33,684 nucleotides of DNA from an uncultured Actinomycetes bacterium (GTDB lineage Bacteria; Actinomycetota; Actinomycetes; Nanopelagicales; Nanopelagicaceae): contig CAIZKO010000099.1 of the NCBI GenBank assembly GCA_903933585.1, positions 1 to 33,684 on the forward strand, written 5' to 3'. This document shows positions 10,261 through 18,896 of the stretch, in pieces. Below the pieces are notes generated by a model. The model did not search any database and was not told the DNA's origin. It saw only the letters and a list, made by a program, of their open reading frames with translations. Both the position numbers and the translations under genes were made by a program. Every line of letters starts with the position of its first letter. Position 1 is the first letter of the stretch.

Positions 10261-11739
10261 TTAGATTCCATCAGAAAACCATTCTGATTTCCTTGGTGAA
10301 TTGTTGGTCCAAATGTGTTTTATTTCAAGGTATTCCTGCAACCCATGTTCGCCCAATTCGCGGCCATTTCCCGAGGCTTTAAAGCCTCCCCATTCAGCGG
10401 CAGGCTTATATGGGCCATAATCATTGATCCAAATAGTTCCGTGACGCAACGCTTTCGATACACGCTCAGTTCGAGCGATATCACTGCTCCATACCGCACC
10501 GGAGAGCCCATAAATGGTGTCATTTCCAATTCGTATTGCTTCCTCTTCGGTATCGAATATCTCAACGGTGAGAATTGGGCCAAATGACTCTTCTTGAACG
10601 CAGTACATCGAAGTCTCGCAATTATCTAAAACGGTCGGCGGGAAGAACCAGCCCTTTGCTAACTCTGGCTCCGTGCAGCGAGCTCCTCCCACAAGCAAGG
10701 TCGCGCCTTCTGCAACACCTTTGGCCAAATACTCCTCTACTTTCCTAAGATGTCCCTCGCTGATCAGCGGCCCGGTTTCCGCAGTTAAATCAGTGGGACC
10801 GCCCAAACGAATCAACTTAGCCCGCCTGACAATTTCAGTTACCACCATGTCGTGTATCGGGCGCTCGAGGATCAATCGTGTTCCTGCCGAACAGACCTGA
10901 CCAGAATGCAGGAACGCTGCAGTTACCGCGAAATCAATCGCGGCGTCTAGATCTGCATCCGCAAAAATAATATTTGGATTCTTGCCACCGAGTTCTAACG
11001 CCACTCTTTTTACTGTATCTGCCGCCTTGGCCATGATTCTCTTTCCGGTGGGCAGTCCGCCGGTAAATGAAACGAGATCAACACGAGGATCTGACGTAAG
11101 AGTATCCCCGATTACCGATCCCGCTCCAGTCACCAAATTCGCGACACCTGCAGGAAGACCCGCCTCATCCAGCAATTTCATTAAATAAATCGCGGTAGAC
11201 GGAGTCAACTCACTTGGCTTTAAGATAAATGAACACCCGGCTGCCAACGCCGGTGCAACTTTCCAGGCGATCTGCAGCAACGGATAGTTCCACGGACCTA
11301 TAAGCGAGCAGACTCCGATACCTTCTTGGGTAATTCGGCTCGATACATGGGGTAAGCCGCTATCAACTACGCGATCACCTTGCTCCAGTGCCAATTTGGC
11401 GAAGTGACGGAATGTGGCAGCAACATCTGCGACATCATATTGCGCTTCGATAATTCTCTTTCCGGTATCGCCGCTCTCAAGGGAGGCAACAAGTTCTATA
11501 TCCCGCTCCAATAACTCGGCAACCTGGGAGAGCAAGGCGCTTCTGGCTGCCCAACTCCACGAGGAGAAGATTCCGCTATCAAAGGTGGCACGAGCCGCAC
11601 TAATTGCAGCGAGCGCATCCGCGACATTCGCATCGGAAACCACCGCGATTAAACCACCATCGGCGGGGCTGCGAATCTCTCGAGTAGATCCATCTGCCGC
11701 AGCGCGCCATGCTCCGTCTATAAAGATGGAATTAATCAT
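10261..11739 (-). CDS. betB: Betaine aldehyde dehydrogenase-like aldehyde dehydrogenase
   Basis: 492 aa; ALDH motifs [62 protein letters not shown]; next to the betA-like gene and betaine transporter. Confidence 0.87.
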   Translation of the reverse strand: MINSIFIDGAWRAAADGSTREIRSPADGGLIAVVSDANVADALAAISAARATFDSGIFSSWSWAARSALLSQVAELLERDIELVASLESGDTGKRIIEAQYDVADVAATFRHFAKLALEQGDRVVDSGLPHVSSRITQEGIGVCSLIGPWNYPLLQIAWKVAPALAAGCSFILKPSELTPSTAIYLMKLLDEAGLPAGVANLVTGAGSVIGDTLTSDPRVDLVSFTGGLPTGKRIMAKAADTVKRVALELGGKNPNIIFADADLDAAIDFAVTAAFLHSGQVCSAGTRLILERPIHDMVVTEIVRRAKLIRLGGPTDLTAETGPLISEGHLRKVEEYLAKGVAEGATLLVGGARCTEPELAKGWFFPPTVLDNCETSMYCVQEESFGPILTVEIFDTEEEAIRIGNDTIYGLSGAVWSSDIARTERVSKALRHGTIWINDYGPYKPAAEWGGFKASGNGRELGEHGLQEYLEIKHIWTNNSPRKSEWFSDGI

Positions 11740-11754
11740 TGTTAAGGCTAACCC

Positions 11755-13191
11755 TTAATCAAGCTCGCTCTTGCGTTTCGCCACAAAATCTTGCAATCCA
11801 GTGAGCACCGATGCATCAATTTCTGGCAGTTGATAATCGGCCAACTTCTTCTTCCAGATCTCTTCGGCACGCATCCGAGTGTCCTTCGCGCCTAACCGAG
11901 TCCAGCGCTCGTAATTATCGCTATTTGTTAAGAATGGGCGGTAGAAACAGTCGCGGAATCGCTCCATGGTGTGGGCAGCGCCCAAGAAGTGACCCCCGTG
12001 GCCGACCTCTAGATGCGCATCGAATGCGAGCGAAGATTCGTTGAATTCCAAAGGAGTGAATTCTGCGATCAAGCTCTGCAGTATCTCTACGTCGACAACA
12101 AATTTATCGTAAGAGGAGACAAGGCCTCCCTCGAGCCAACCAGCGGTATGCATAACCCAGTTAGTTCCCGATAGGAATGTAGGCATCATCGTCATCATTG
12201 TTTGGTAGGCCGATTGCGCATCAACCGATTGAGATGAGTTCAATCCGCCTCCGCCTCGGAAAGGAAGATTGAAGCTACGGGCAATTTGACCGGTGCAAAG
12301 TAATCCGATTCCGGATTCTGGAGTACCAAATTGTGGAGAACCAGATTGCATATCAATATTAGATAAGAACGAACCGAAGACGATGGGGCATCCTGGTCGG
12401 ATCAACTGGGCGAGAGCAATTGCTGAGAGTGCTTCGGCTATTTGCTGTGCAAGTGTTGCTGGAATCGTCACAGGACTCATGGCGCCCATGAGCAAGAATG
12501 GGGTTGTTACGACGGGCTGACCAGCCAGAACATATTCCCGCATTGAATCTAACATGCGATCATCCCAACGCAGAGGCGAGTTGCAATTCACCAGTGAGAT
12601 AAGCGCGGGTGTCTCTTCTATTGCTTTTCTGCCCCCGTGAATAATCTCTGCCATTGCAATCACGTCGCGCGCATTCTCCGCGGTGACTACATTTCCCATA
12701 AAGAATTTATCGGTCAAGGTTGCTGCTGCGAAAGCCATATCTAGGTGGCGACTATCAAGCGACAGGTCATTTGGCTCGCAGACAACGCCGCCGACGCTAT
12801 CTATTGCGTCAAAGCTCTGGGCTAACTTACAAAAATTCTCGTAATCGGTGAAGGTCGCGTCACGACGTGTAGTGCCTTCGAGAACAAATGGGGGTCCATA
12901 AACGCCGCCAAAGACCATTGAATCTCCGCCAATATGCACGTTGTTCTTTGGATTGCGCGCGCGTAGATTGAAATCCTTCGGTGCTTTTGCAACCTGCTTC
13001 AATATCCAATCGGGATCAAATTTAACGTTCTCACCCTCAACGGTCTGGCCCGCTTCGCGCAACATATCTACCGCCCAGGGGCTGGCGAATTCGATGCCAA
13101 TCTCTGAAACAATCCGGCGCCAACCCAAGGTCAGGGTGGCCATCGACTCTTCACTTAAAATTTCGTAACGCGGCATCTTGTTCTGAAACAC
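11755..13191 (-). CDS. MttB superfamily methyltransferase, non-pyrrolysine (candidate glycine betaine:corrinoid methyltransferase, MtgB-like)
   Basis: 478 aa uninterrupted ORF with GTG start; MttB-type motifs FGGVYGPPFVLEG, SLVNCNSPLRWDDRMLDSMREYVLAGQPVVTTPFLLMGAMSPVTI, GHGGHFLGAAHTMERFR; divergent from a corrinoid protein/RACo operon. Confidence 0.87.
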   Translation of the reverse strand: MFQNKMPRYEILSEESMATLTLGWRRIVSEIGIEFASPWAVDMLREAGQTVEGENVKFDPDWILKQVAKAPKDFNLRARNPKNNVHIGGDSMVFGGVYGPPFVLEGTTRRDATFTDYENFCKLAQSFDAIDSVGGVVCEPNDLSLDSRHLDMAFAAATLTDKFFMGNVVTAENARDVIAMAEIIHGGRKAIEETPALISLVNCNSPLRWDDRMLDSMREYVLAGQPVVTTPFLLMGAMSPVTIPATLAQQIAEALSAIALAQLIRPGCPIVFGSFLSNIDMQSGSPQFGTPESGIGLLCTGQIARSFNLPFRGGGGLNSSQSVDAQSAYQTMMTMMPTFLSGTNWVMHTAGWLEGGLVSSYDKFVVDVEILQSLIAEFTPLEFNESSLAFDAHLEVGHGGHFLGAAHTMERFRDCFYRPFLTNSDNYERWTRLGAKDTRMRAEEIWKKKLADYQLPEIDASVLTGLQDFVAKRKSELD

Positions 13192-13309
13192 GCTTGCTTC
13201 CCCCTTTTGGGACCAGAAAAATTCACTCAGTGTGAGCCGATATTAACTTCTAAATAAGTTGTCGATCCAAGGTATTGCTTGTGAACACCGAAGAGAATAC
13301 GCTGGTTTA

Positions 13310-13337
13310 TGGAACAATCGTTCCATATTGTGGAACA
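13310..13337. promoter_or_regulatory. Candidate IclR-family operator
   Basis: TGGAACAATCGTTCCATATTGTGGAACA: TGGAAC-AATC-GTTCCA inverted repeat overlapping TTCCA-TATTG-TGGAA, a third TGGAACA copy; immediately upstream of the probable iclR start. Confidence 0.65.
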
Positions 13338-13345
13338 CTATTGGA

Positions 13346-14137
13346 ATGGAAGATCGCATGGGTCAGGCAACGGTTTCCGGTACACGTGCCGTTGACCGCG
13401 CGACCGCGCTCCTAACCCACATCATTACTGCGAGCACACCACCTCAATTAGGAACGCTCGCGCGCGAATTTGATATTCCAAAGAGCACCACCTCACGATT
13501 GATCAGCGCGCTGGAGCGGCAAGGGTTTGTAAAACGAGATCGCAACGGAGCGTTTCTACCTGGAGATGTTTTAACTCGCTTTGCCCGCGAACAGAATCAA
13601 GATTCAGTTCTCGTGGCAAGGATGCGACCTCTTCTCGAATCGCTTGCGGCTCAGACTGGCGAAACCGCAAATTTAGCAATCGCAGGTAATGGATCTTTGA
13701 AAATTATCGATCAAGTCGATAGCAACTTTATGCTCGGTGTGACAAATTGGATTGAGAAAGAAGTTCCATACCATTGCTCTGCTCTCGGTAAAGTGCTTTT
13801 GGCATATGGAGCAATTTCAATCCAGTCAGGACCGCTACCAAAGCTAACTCCCAAATCGATTACAAATCGTGCCAAGTTACTCACCGAATTAGAAGCAGTG
13901 CGTAAGAGCGGGTACGCAATCATCGATGGTGAACTCGAAGATGGGCTGGTCGCAGTTGCGGCTCCAGTTCGGGAGAACGATGGTCGAGTCATCGCCTCAA
14001 TTTCAATTTCGGGTCCAACCACACGCCTAGCGCTCAAGGATTTAAATCGAATCGGTTTATTAATCGTAGAGAAGATCAATGAAGCAACAACTCCACCCCA
14101 TAACCAAATGAAGCACGGGAAGGCAGGTGCAGCATGA
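13346..14137 (+). CDS. IclR family transcriptional regulator
   Basis: GTRAVDRATALLTHIITASTPPQLGTLAREFDIPKSTTSRLISALERQGFVKRDRNGAFLPG wHTH and CSALGKVLLAYG...YAIIDGELEDGLVAVAAPVR effector domain. The ORF track starts at 13259, but the operator at 13310-13337 suggests a start at 13346 or 13358 (GGAAG RBS 5 nt before the latter). Confidence 0.88.
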   Translation: MEDRMGQATVSGTRAVDRATALLTHIITASTPPQLGTLAREFDIPKSTTSRLISALERQGFVKRDRNGAFLPGDVLTRFAREQNQDSVLVARMRPLLESLAAQTGETANLAIAGNGSLKIIDQVDSNFMLGVTNWIEKEVPYHCSALGKVLLAYGAISIQSGPLPKLTPKSITNRAKLLTELEAVRKSGYAIIDGELEDGLVAVAAPVRENDGRVIASISISGPTTRLALKDLNRIGLLIVEKINEATTPPHNQMKHGKAGAA

Positions 14138-14799
14138 CGCACGATGAGATCCTAAAGGCACTATTTGATGAGACCCTCGTAGGAAATGCCCCAGAAGTAC
14201 TCCGCTTAACGGAGTTAGGAATCGCCGAGGGAATGACGCCAAGTGCGATTCTCTTCGACGCTTTGATTCCTTCGCTCGAAGAGGTCGGTGCCCGCTTTGA
14301 GCGTGGTGATTTCTTCGTTCCCGAGATGTTGATTTCAGGTAAGGCCATGTCTGGTGCACTTAACGTCCTTCGTCCTCTACTCGCTCTCACCGGCGCCGAA
14401 ACCGTCGGAACTTTCCTAATGGGAACCGTAAAGGGTGATGTACATGACATCGGCAAGAACCTGGTAAATATTATGTTGGAAGGCGCTGGATTTAACGTCA
14501 TTGATATCGGCGTTCAAGCTGGTCCCGAGAAATTCATTGCAGCGATAAACGAGCACAATCCAGATATCGTCGGAATGTCTGCCTTCTTAACGACGACCAT
14601 GCCTATGTTCAAGGTGAATATCCATGAAATTACCAAAGCGGGCTTGCGCGATAAGGTCATGATTATGGTCGGTGGAGCGCCGGTTACCCAAGAATATGCC
14701 GACGTTGTAGGAGCTGATGGCTTTGCTTCTGACGCTTCAACCGCGGTGAGAATTGCCAAAGATTTAATGCAAAAGCGCCGCGCAAGCGCAAACGCTTAA
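14134..14799 (+). CDS. Corrinoid (B12-binding) methyl-carrier protein, MttC/MtbC-like
   Basis: 221 aa; methionine synthase-like cap region plus GTVKGDVHDIGKNLVNIMLEGAGFNVIDIG (DxHxxG cobalamin motif) and MVGGAPVTQEYADVVGADGFASDAS. Confidence 0.94.
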   Translation: MTHDEILKALFDETLVGNAPEVLRLTELGIAEGMTPSAILFDALIPSLEEVGARFERGDFFVPEMLISGKAMSGALNVLRPLLALTGAETVGTFLMGTVKGDVHDIGKNLVNIMLEGAGFNVIDIGVQAGPEKFIAAINEHNPDIVGMSAFLTTTMPMFKVNIHEITKAGLRDKVMIMVGGAPVTQEYADVVGADGFASDASTAVRIAKDLMQKRRASANA

Positions 14800-14806
14800 A
14801 GTTCTC

Positions 14807-15190
14807 ATGCCCAAACTATTACCTCTCCTTGAGGATGCAATAAAGAAGCCGATCTGGGGTTGCCAGATGTGCGGCCAATGTGTTTTGCATTCAACGGGGA
14901 TGGTCTGCCCTATGACATGTCCCAAGACTCTGCGTAATGGACCGTGTGGTGGCGTGCGCGAAAATGGTGGCTGCGAAGTTAAGCCCGAGATGCAATGCAT
15001 CTGGGTTAAAGCATACGAGCGCAAAGAGAAGTTGCACTTGCCGCAATCATGGCGTGATCACTACAACGAATTGCGACCTCCCGTAGATATGCAGTTGAAA
15101 GGAACTTCCTCTTGGATCAACCTCTTTACCAAGCGCGATCAGAAGAGATCTAAGGGTTGGCAAGCCATTATTGAAGACGGTGGGAAATAA
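14807..15190 (+). CDS. metV: Methylenetetrahydrofolate reductase-associated zinc/Fe-S protein (MetV-like)
   Basis: 127 aa Cys-rich: WGCQMCGQCVLHSTGMVCPMTCPKTLRNGPCGGVRENGGCEVKPEMQCIWVKAYER; overlaps the metF-like start by 1 nt. Confidence 0.85.
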   Translation: MPKLLPLLEDAIKKPIWGCQMCGQCVLHSTGMVCPMTCPKTLRNGPCGGVRENGGCEVKPEMQCIWVKAYERKEKLHLPQSWRDHYNELRPPVDMQLKGTSSWINLFTKRDQKRSKGWQAIIEDGGK

Positions 15191-16086
15191 TGTCTATCGT
15201 TAGTGACATCCTTGAAAATTCCAATGAACTTCTCTTCACCGCAGAATTTCCTGAAATAGATAGTGGTGGCATGGAGATCATCGCCCGCCACGCTGCCCGG
15301 ATTGCCCCGTGGTTCGACGCTGCCAATTCGACGGACAACACCGCGGCTCATGCCCATGCTTCGAATACTGCTGTCGCAATTGCTATGAAGATGTACGGAA
15401 TTGAACCGATCATGCAAATTGTGTGTCGCGACAAGAATAGATTGGCCATTGAGGCAGATTTAATGGGAGCCGCTCTCCATGGGATAGAGAATGTTGCCAT
15501 GCTTACGGGCGACGATGTGAGCGCGGGAGATGAACCAGAAGCGCGCAAGGTATTTGACTTAGATGGACCACAAGCAATTGCGGTGGCAAAGGTTTTAAGT
15601 AGTGGGCAATATTTATCAGGTCGCAAGATTAATCCCGCCCCTTATTTCTACATTAGCGCAGTCGAAAACCCTGCTGCTCCCCCACTTGAATATCGCATTG
15701 AGCGTGCCCTTAAAAAGCAGAGGGCTGGAGCGCGTTACCTACAACTACAGATTTGCTATCACCCAGATCGACTCGCAAGCTTTTGTACGGGAGTCTCAAC
15801 TGCGGCACCTGGTCTACACCTCATCCCCAGCGTCGTATTGGTGAAGAACGAAAAGGCCCTCAATTTCATGAACAACAAGGTCCCAGGAATAGATATCCCC
15901 CAAGAGACCATTGACCGAGTGGCCAACGCTGCCGATCCAAGTGAGGCGGCCTACCAATTAGTTCTCGAGCAATCAAAGTATGCTCTTTCACTTCCCGGGG
16001 TTCGCGGACTCCACATAATCGATTTTCGGCGAGATAATTCCCTTGAACGCCTAATGGGCGAACTGGGCAGAAAACCAAAACTTTAA
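15190..16086 (+). CDS. metF: Methylenetetrahydrofolate reductase (MetF-like)
   Basis: 298 aa; FTAEFPEIDSGG, SNTAVAIAMKMYGIEPIMQIVCRDKNRLAIEADLMGAALHGIENVAMLTGDD typical of the MTHFR TIM barrel. Confidence 0.88.
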   Translation: MSIVSDILENSNELLFTAEFPEIDSGGMEIIARHAARIAPWFDAANSTDNTAAHAHASNTAVAIAMKMYGIEPIMQIVCRDKNRLAIEADLMGAALHGIENVAMLTGDDVSAGDEPEARKVFDLDGPQAIAVAKVLSSGQYLSGRKINPAPYFYISAVENPAAPPLEYRIERALKKQRAGARYLQLQICYHPDRLASFCTGVSTAAPGLHLIPSVVLVKNEKALNFMNNKVPGIDIPQETIDRVANAADPSEAAYQLVLEQSKYALSLPGVRGLHIIDFRRDNSLERLMGELGRKPKL

Positions 16087-16113
16087 AACCGCTACATACA
16101 ATCGGAGAAAATA

Positions 16114-16989
16114 ATGCACACAATCGTAAAGTCGGCCACGAAGACCCTAACCATCGGCCATGATCAACCGTTCTGCATTATTGGAGAGCGTATCAATCCA
16201 ACCGGGCGAAAGAAGTTCCAAGAGCAGCTTCGCGCTGGAGATCTCTCTGCCATCAATAAAGATGTGGCCGATCAGGTCGCAGGTGGGTGCGACATGCTCG
16301 ATGTGAATATGGGAGTGCCCCTCACCGATGAACCGGTCTTATTGAGCAAGGCGATCAAACTCATTCAGACGCTCACGGATCTGCCAATCTGTATTGACTC
16401 CTCCATTATCGAGGCTCTGCAGGCTGGCCTGGAAGCATACGAGGGCAAGGCTCTTGTAAATAGCGTTACTGCCGAAGATGAACGCATGGAGATAGTTCTG
16501 CCGCTCATTAAAAAGCATGGGGCTGCAATCATCGCCCTACCTAATGACGAAACTGGAATTCCTGCGACAGTAGAAGAGCGTTTAGTTCTCACTGAGAAGA
16601 TCATGCGCACCGTGGAGAAATATGGAATTCCGCTCGAAGATTTGGTAATTGATCCGCTGGCGATGACAGTAGGAGCCGACCCCGAGGCGGTAAAGATAAC
16701 TCTGGAGACCATCTACCAGATTCGCCAACGTTGGGGTCTTAATATGACTCTCGGAGCTTCGAATATCTCCTTCGGTCTTCCGCACCGTCATGCACTCAAT
16801 GCCGCTTTTCTGCCAGCAGCTATGAGCGCTGGCTTAACTTCAGCTGTTATGGATGGTCGAACCTTGCAGATCGTCGATGCGGTGCGTGCTTCTGATCTTC
16901 TCCTAGGATTGGATCCTTGGGGCGGCAATTGGATTTCAAGGTACCGCGCAGTGGAAGCAGCCAAAGCGGCGGCGATAACGGAGGTTTAA
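16114..16989 (+). CDS. Methyltetrahydrofolate:corrinoid methyltransferase (pterin-binding, AcsE/MtgA-like)
   Basis: 291 aa; FCIIGERINPTGRKKF, GGCDMLDVNMGVPLTDE, PICIDSSIIEALQAGL, LVNSVTAEDERME, MTLGASNISFGLPHRHALNAAFL. Confidence 0.92.
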   Translation: MHTIVKSATKTLTIGHDQPFCIIGERINPTGRKKFQEQLRAGDLSAINKDVADQVAGGCDMLDVNMGVPLTDEPVLLSKAIKLIQTLTDLPICIDSSIIEALQAGLEAYEGKALVNSVTAEDERMEIVLPLIKKHGAAIIALPNDETGIPATVEERLVLTEKIMRTVEKYGIPLEDLVIDPLAMTVGADPEAVKITLETIYQIRQRWGLNMTLGASNISFGLPHRHALNAAFLPAAMSAGLTSAVMDGRTLQIVDAVRASDLLLGLDPWGGNWISRYRAVEAAKAAAITEV

Positions 16990-16990
16990 G

Positions 16991-18895
16991 ATCAGCAAGC
17001 GCGACTTAGATAATTCATCACTTCCCGAGCACGACGGAACCGGGCGTATCAAACTCTCTTTCCGAGCACTCGAAATAGATAATTCGGTGGCGAGTGAAAA
17101 AGTTATTACCGTTCCAACGGGCGTTAGTGCATTTGACGCGGCTTCCTGGAACGGGATCGCCATCGACTCGACATGCGGTGGATATGGCACCTGCAAGAAA
17201 TGCCGAATCAAAGTCACATCTGGGCAGATCGAACCTTCGAAGTTAGATTTTAGAGCTTTCTCCGCTGATGAAATTAGCTCTGGCTGGCGTTTAGCCTGCA
17301 TGGTCCGCTCGACGGAAGATATCTCTATCGATGTTCCAGCGCTCACAACCCGGCCAAAAGCTGCAACTGTGGGCGTCGGAAGACAAGTCATTCTGCGCCC
17401 TGCTGTTCAAAAGCGTTATGTGGAACTCGTGGAACCTACCCTAGAAGATCAGCGGACCGACATCGTTCGGCTCTTAGATTCCATTGATGACTTTGATGCG
17501 ACCGTCTCATTAGTTGCAATGCGCAGATTGCCAAAAGTTCTCCGCGAGGCGAATTACCGGGTCACCGCGGTTTTTATTGAGCAAGAGTTGATTGATATTG
17601 AACCTGGCGATACAACCTTGATCCGCTATGGAATCGCCTTTGATCTCGGCACCACCACGGTTGTTGCGACCCTTCTCGACTTAAATACCGGTACTCCACT
17701 CGCAGTTGCTTCAATGCTCAACAAGCAACAACCATTCGGCGCAGATGTGATTACCCGCATAAGTACGACTATGTTGGATCCCGAAGGACTGAGCAAATTG
17801 CGTAGCTTGGCGCAGCAGACGCTCTCTGAACTTACCGAAGAAGTGATTCTTGAGTCCGGGGTTGATCGCAATAACATCTACGAAGTGGCGCTTGCCGGTA
17901 ATGCCACCATGACTCAAATTGTTTTGGGTATCGATCCGGAACCGCTTGGCGTGGCACCATTCATCATGGCTAGCGCTAGCTACCCGAATGTGCGGGCGAT
18001 CGAGCTTGGTCTCAATCTGCATCCGCTTTCCAAGGCACTCGTAATGCCTTCATTAGGTGCTTACGTGGGTGGCGACATCATCTCTGGGGCGCTGGCATCA
18101 GGTATGGATCGAGATAAGCGCCTTCGGCTATTTATTGACGTTGGCACAAATTGTGAAATCATCTTGGGAGATGGCGAACGTATCCTGGCAACTGCCGCGC
18201 CTGCGGGACCGGCATTTGAGGCTGCATCTATTAAATGTGGAGTTCGTGCTGCTGCTGGGGCCATCGAAACTGTGAAGATCAAAGACGGCCAATTAGTTAT
18301 CGGCACCATTCAAGATACTCCTGCTATCGGTATCTGTGGCTCGGGGTTAGTTGATGCATGTGCTGTGCTGGTCGAACTAGGGCTACTCGACAAATCCGGA
18401 AAATTTGTCAGTGAAGAAGCGGCGCTAGAAATTGCTCCGCAGCTCGCGGATCGGCTGATGGTGCGTGAAGGCGAGCGCGTCTTTGTCCTTACCTGGGGCA
18501 AGAACGTTGGCGATCCCAGCGATGCTGTCTTCCTGAGTCAGCGCGATGTACGTGAGTTGCAGTTCGCCAAGGCGGCAATCGCTACTGGTTGGGCCTTGCT
18601 CGTAGAGGAATTTGGGATTCAAGAGGGCGACATCCAGCAGGTATTGCTTGCGGGATCATTTGGCTCGTACCTCTCCCCAGCCTCTGCCATCAAGATTGGT
18701 CTAGTTCCCAAGATTTCAGTGATGCGGATTATCTCTGCGGGCAATGTTGCAGGTGAGGGTGCCAAGATGGTTCTTCTATCTGCGCAAGAGCGCAATGGCG
18801 CCGATGCCTTGCTGGATCAGATTGATTACATCGAACTCTCTGATCGCGCGGATTTCAATGACAAATTTGTCGAGCGTCTGGCCTTTCCATCCTAA
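16991..18895 (+). CDS. RACo-like reductive activator of corrinoid proteins (2Fe-2S plus ASKHA/DUF4445-type domain)
   Basis: 602 aa from the GTG at 17087; CGGYGTCKKC 2Fe-2S motif, YGIAFDLGTTTVVATLLDLNTG, FIDVGTNCEIILGDGERILATAAPAGPAFE, QQVLLAGSFGSYLSP. The ferredoxin-like region appears to extend upstream in frame to a possible ATC start at 16991 (see findings). Confidence 0.9.
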   Translation: MSKRDLDNSSLPEHDGTGRIKLSFRALEIDNSVASEKVITVPTGVSAFDAASWNGIAIDSTCGGYGTCKKCRIKVTSGQIEPSKLDFRAFSADEISSGWRLACMVRSTEDISIDVPALTTRPKAATVGVGRQVILRPAVQKRYVELVEPTLEDQRTDIVRLLDSIDDFDATVSLVAMRRLPKVLREANYRVTAVFIEQELIDIEPGDTTLIRYGIAFDLGTTTVVATLLDLNTGTPLAVASMLNKQQPFGADVITRISTTMLDPEGLSKLRSLAQQTLSELTEEVILESGVDRNNIYEVALAGNATMTQIVLGIDPEPLGVAPFIMASASYPNVRAIELGLNLHPLSKALVMPSLGAYVGGDIISGALASGMDRDKRLRLFIDVGTNCEIILGDGERILATAAPAGPAFEAASIKCGVRAAAGAIETVKIKDGQLVIGTIQDTPAIGICGSGLVDACAVLVELGLLDKSGKFVSEEAALEIAPQLADRLMVREGERVFVLTWGKNVGDPSDAVFLSQRDVRELQFAKAAIATGWALLVEEFGIQEGDIQQVLLAGSFGSYLSPASAIKIGLVPKISVMRIISAGNVAGEGAKMVLLSAQERNGADALLDQIDYIELSDRADFNDKFVERLAFPS

Positions 18896-18896
18896 A

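Noticed and set aside
10320-10583. 87-aa minus-strand ORF inside betB
   Set aside because: Same-strand out-of-frame ORF within a strong ALDH gene; no motif or independent start signal.
11755-13191. Possible pyrrolysine-dependent trimethylamine methyltransferase
   Set aside because: The reading frame is uninterrupted with no internal TAG, so it is not a Pyl-containing MttB; assigned to the non-Pyl branch.
13245-13260. Inverted repeat AACTT-CTAAAT-AAGTT in the mttB/iclR intergenic region
   Set aside because: Short, AT-rich arms with weak support; could be part of the mttB promoter but not distinguishable from chance.
13711-14501. Minus-strand ORFs of 143, 99 and 141 aa across the iclR and corrinoid-protein genes
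   Set aside because: Fully antisense to confident CDSs with no family motif; treated as frame shadows.
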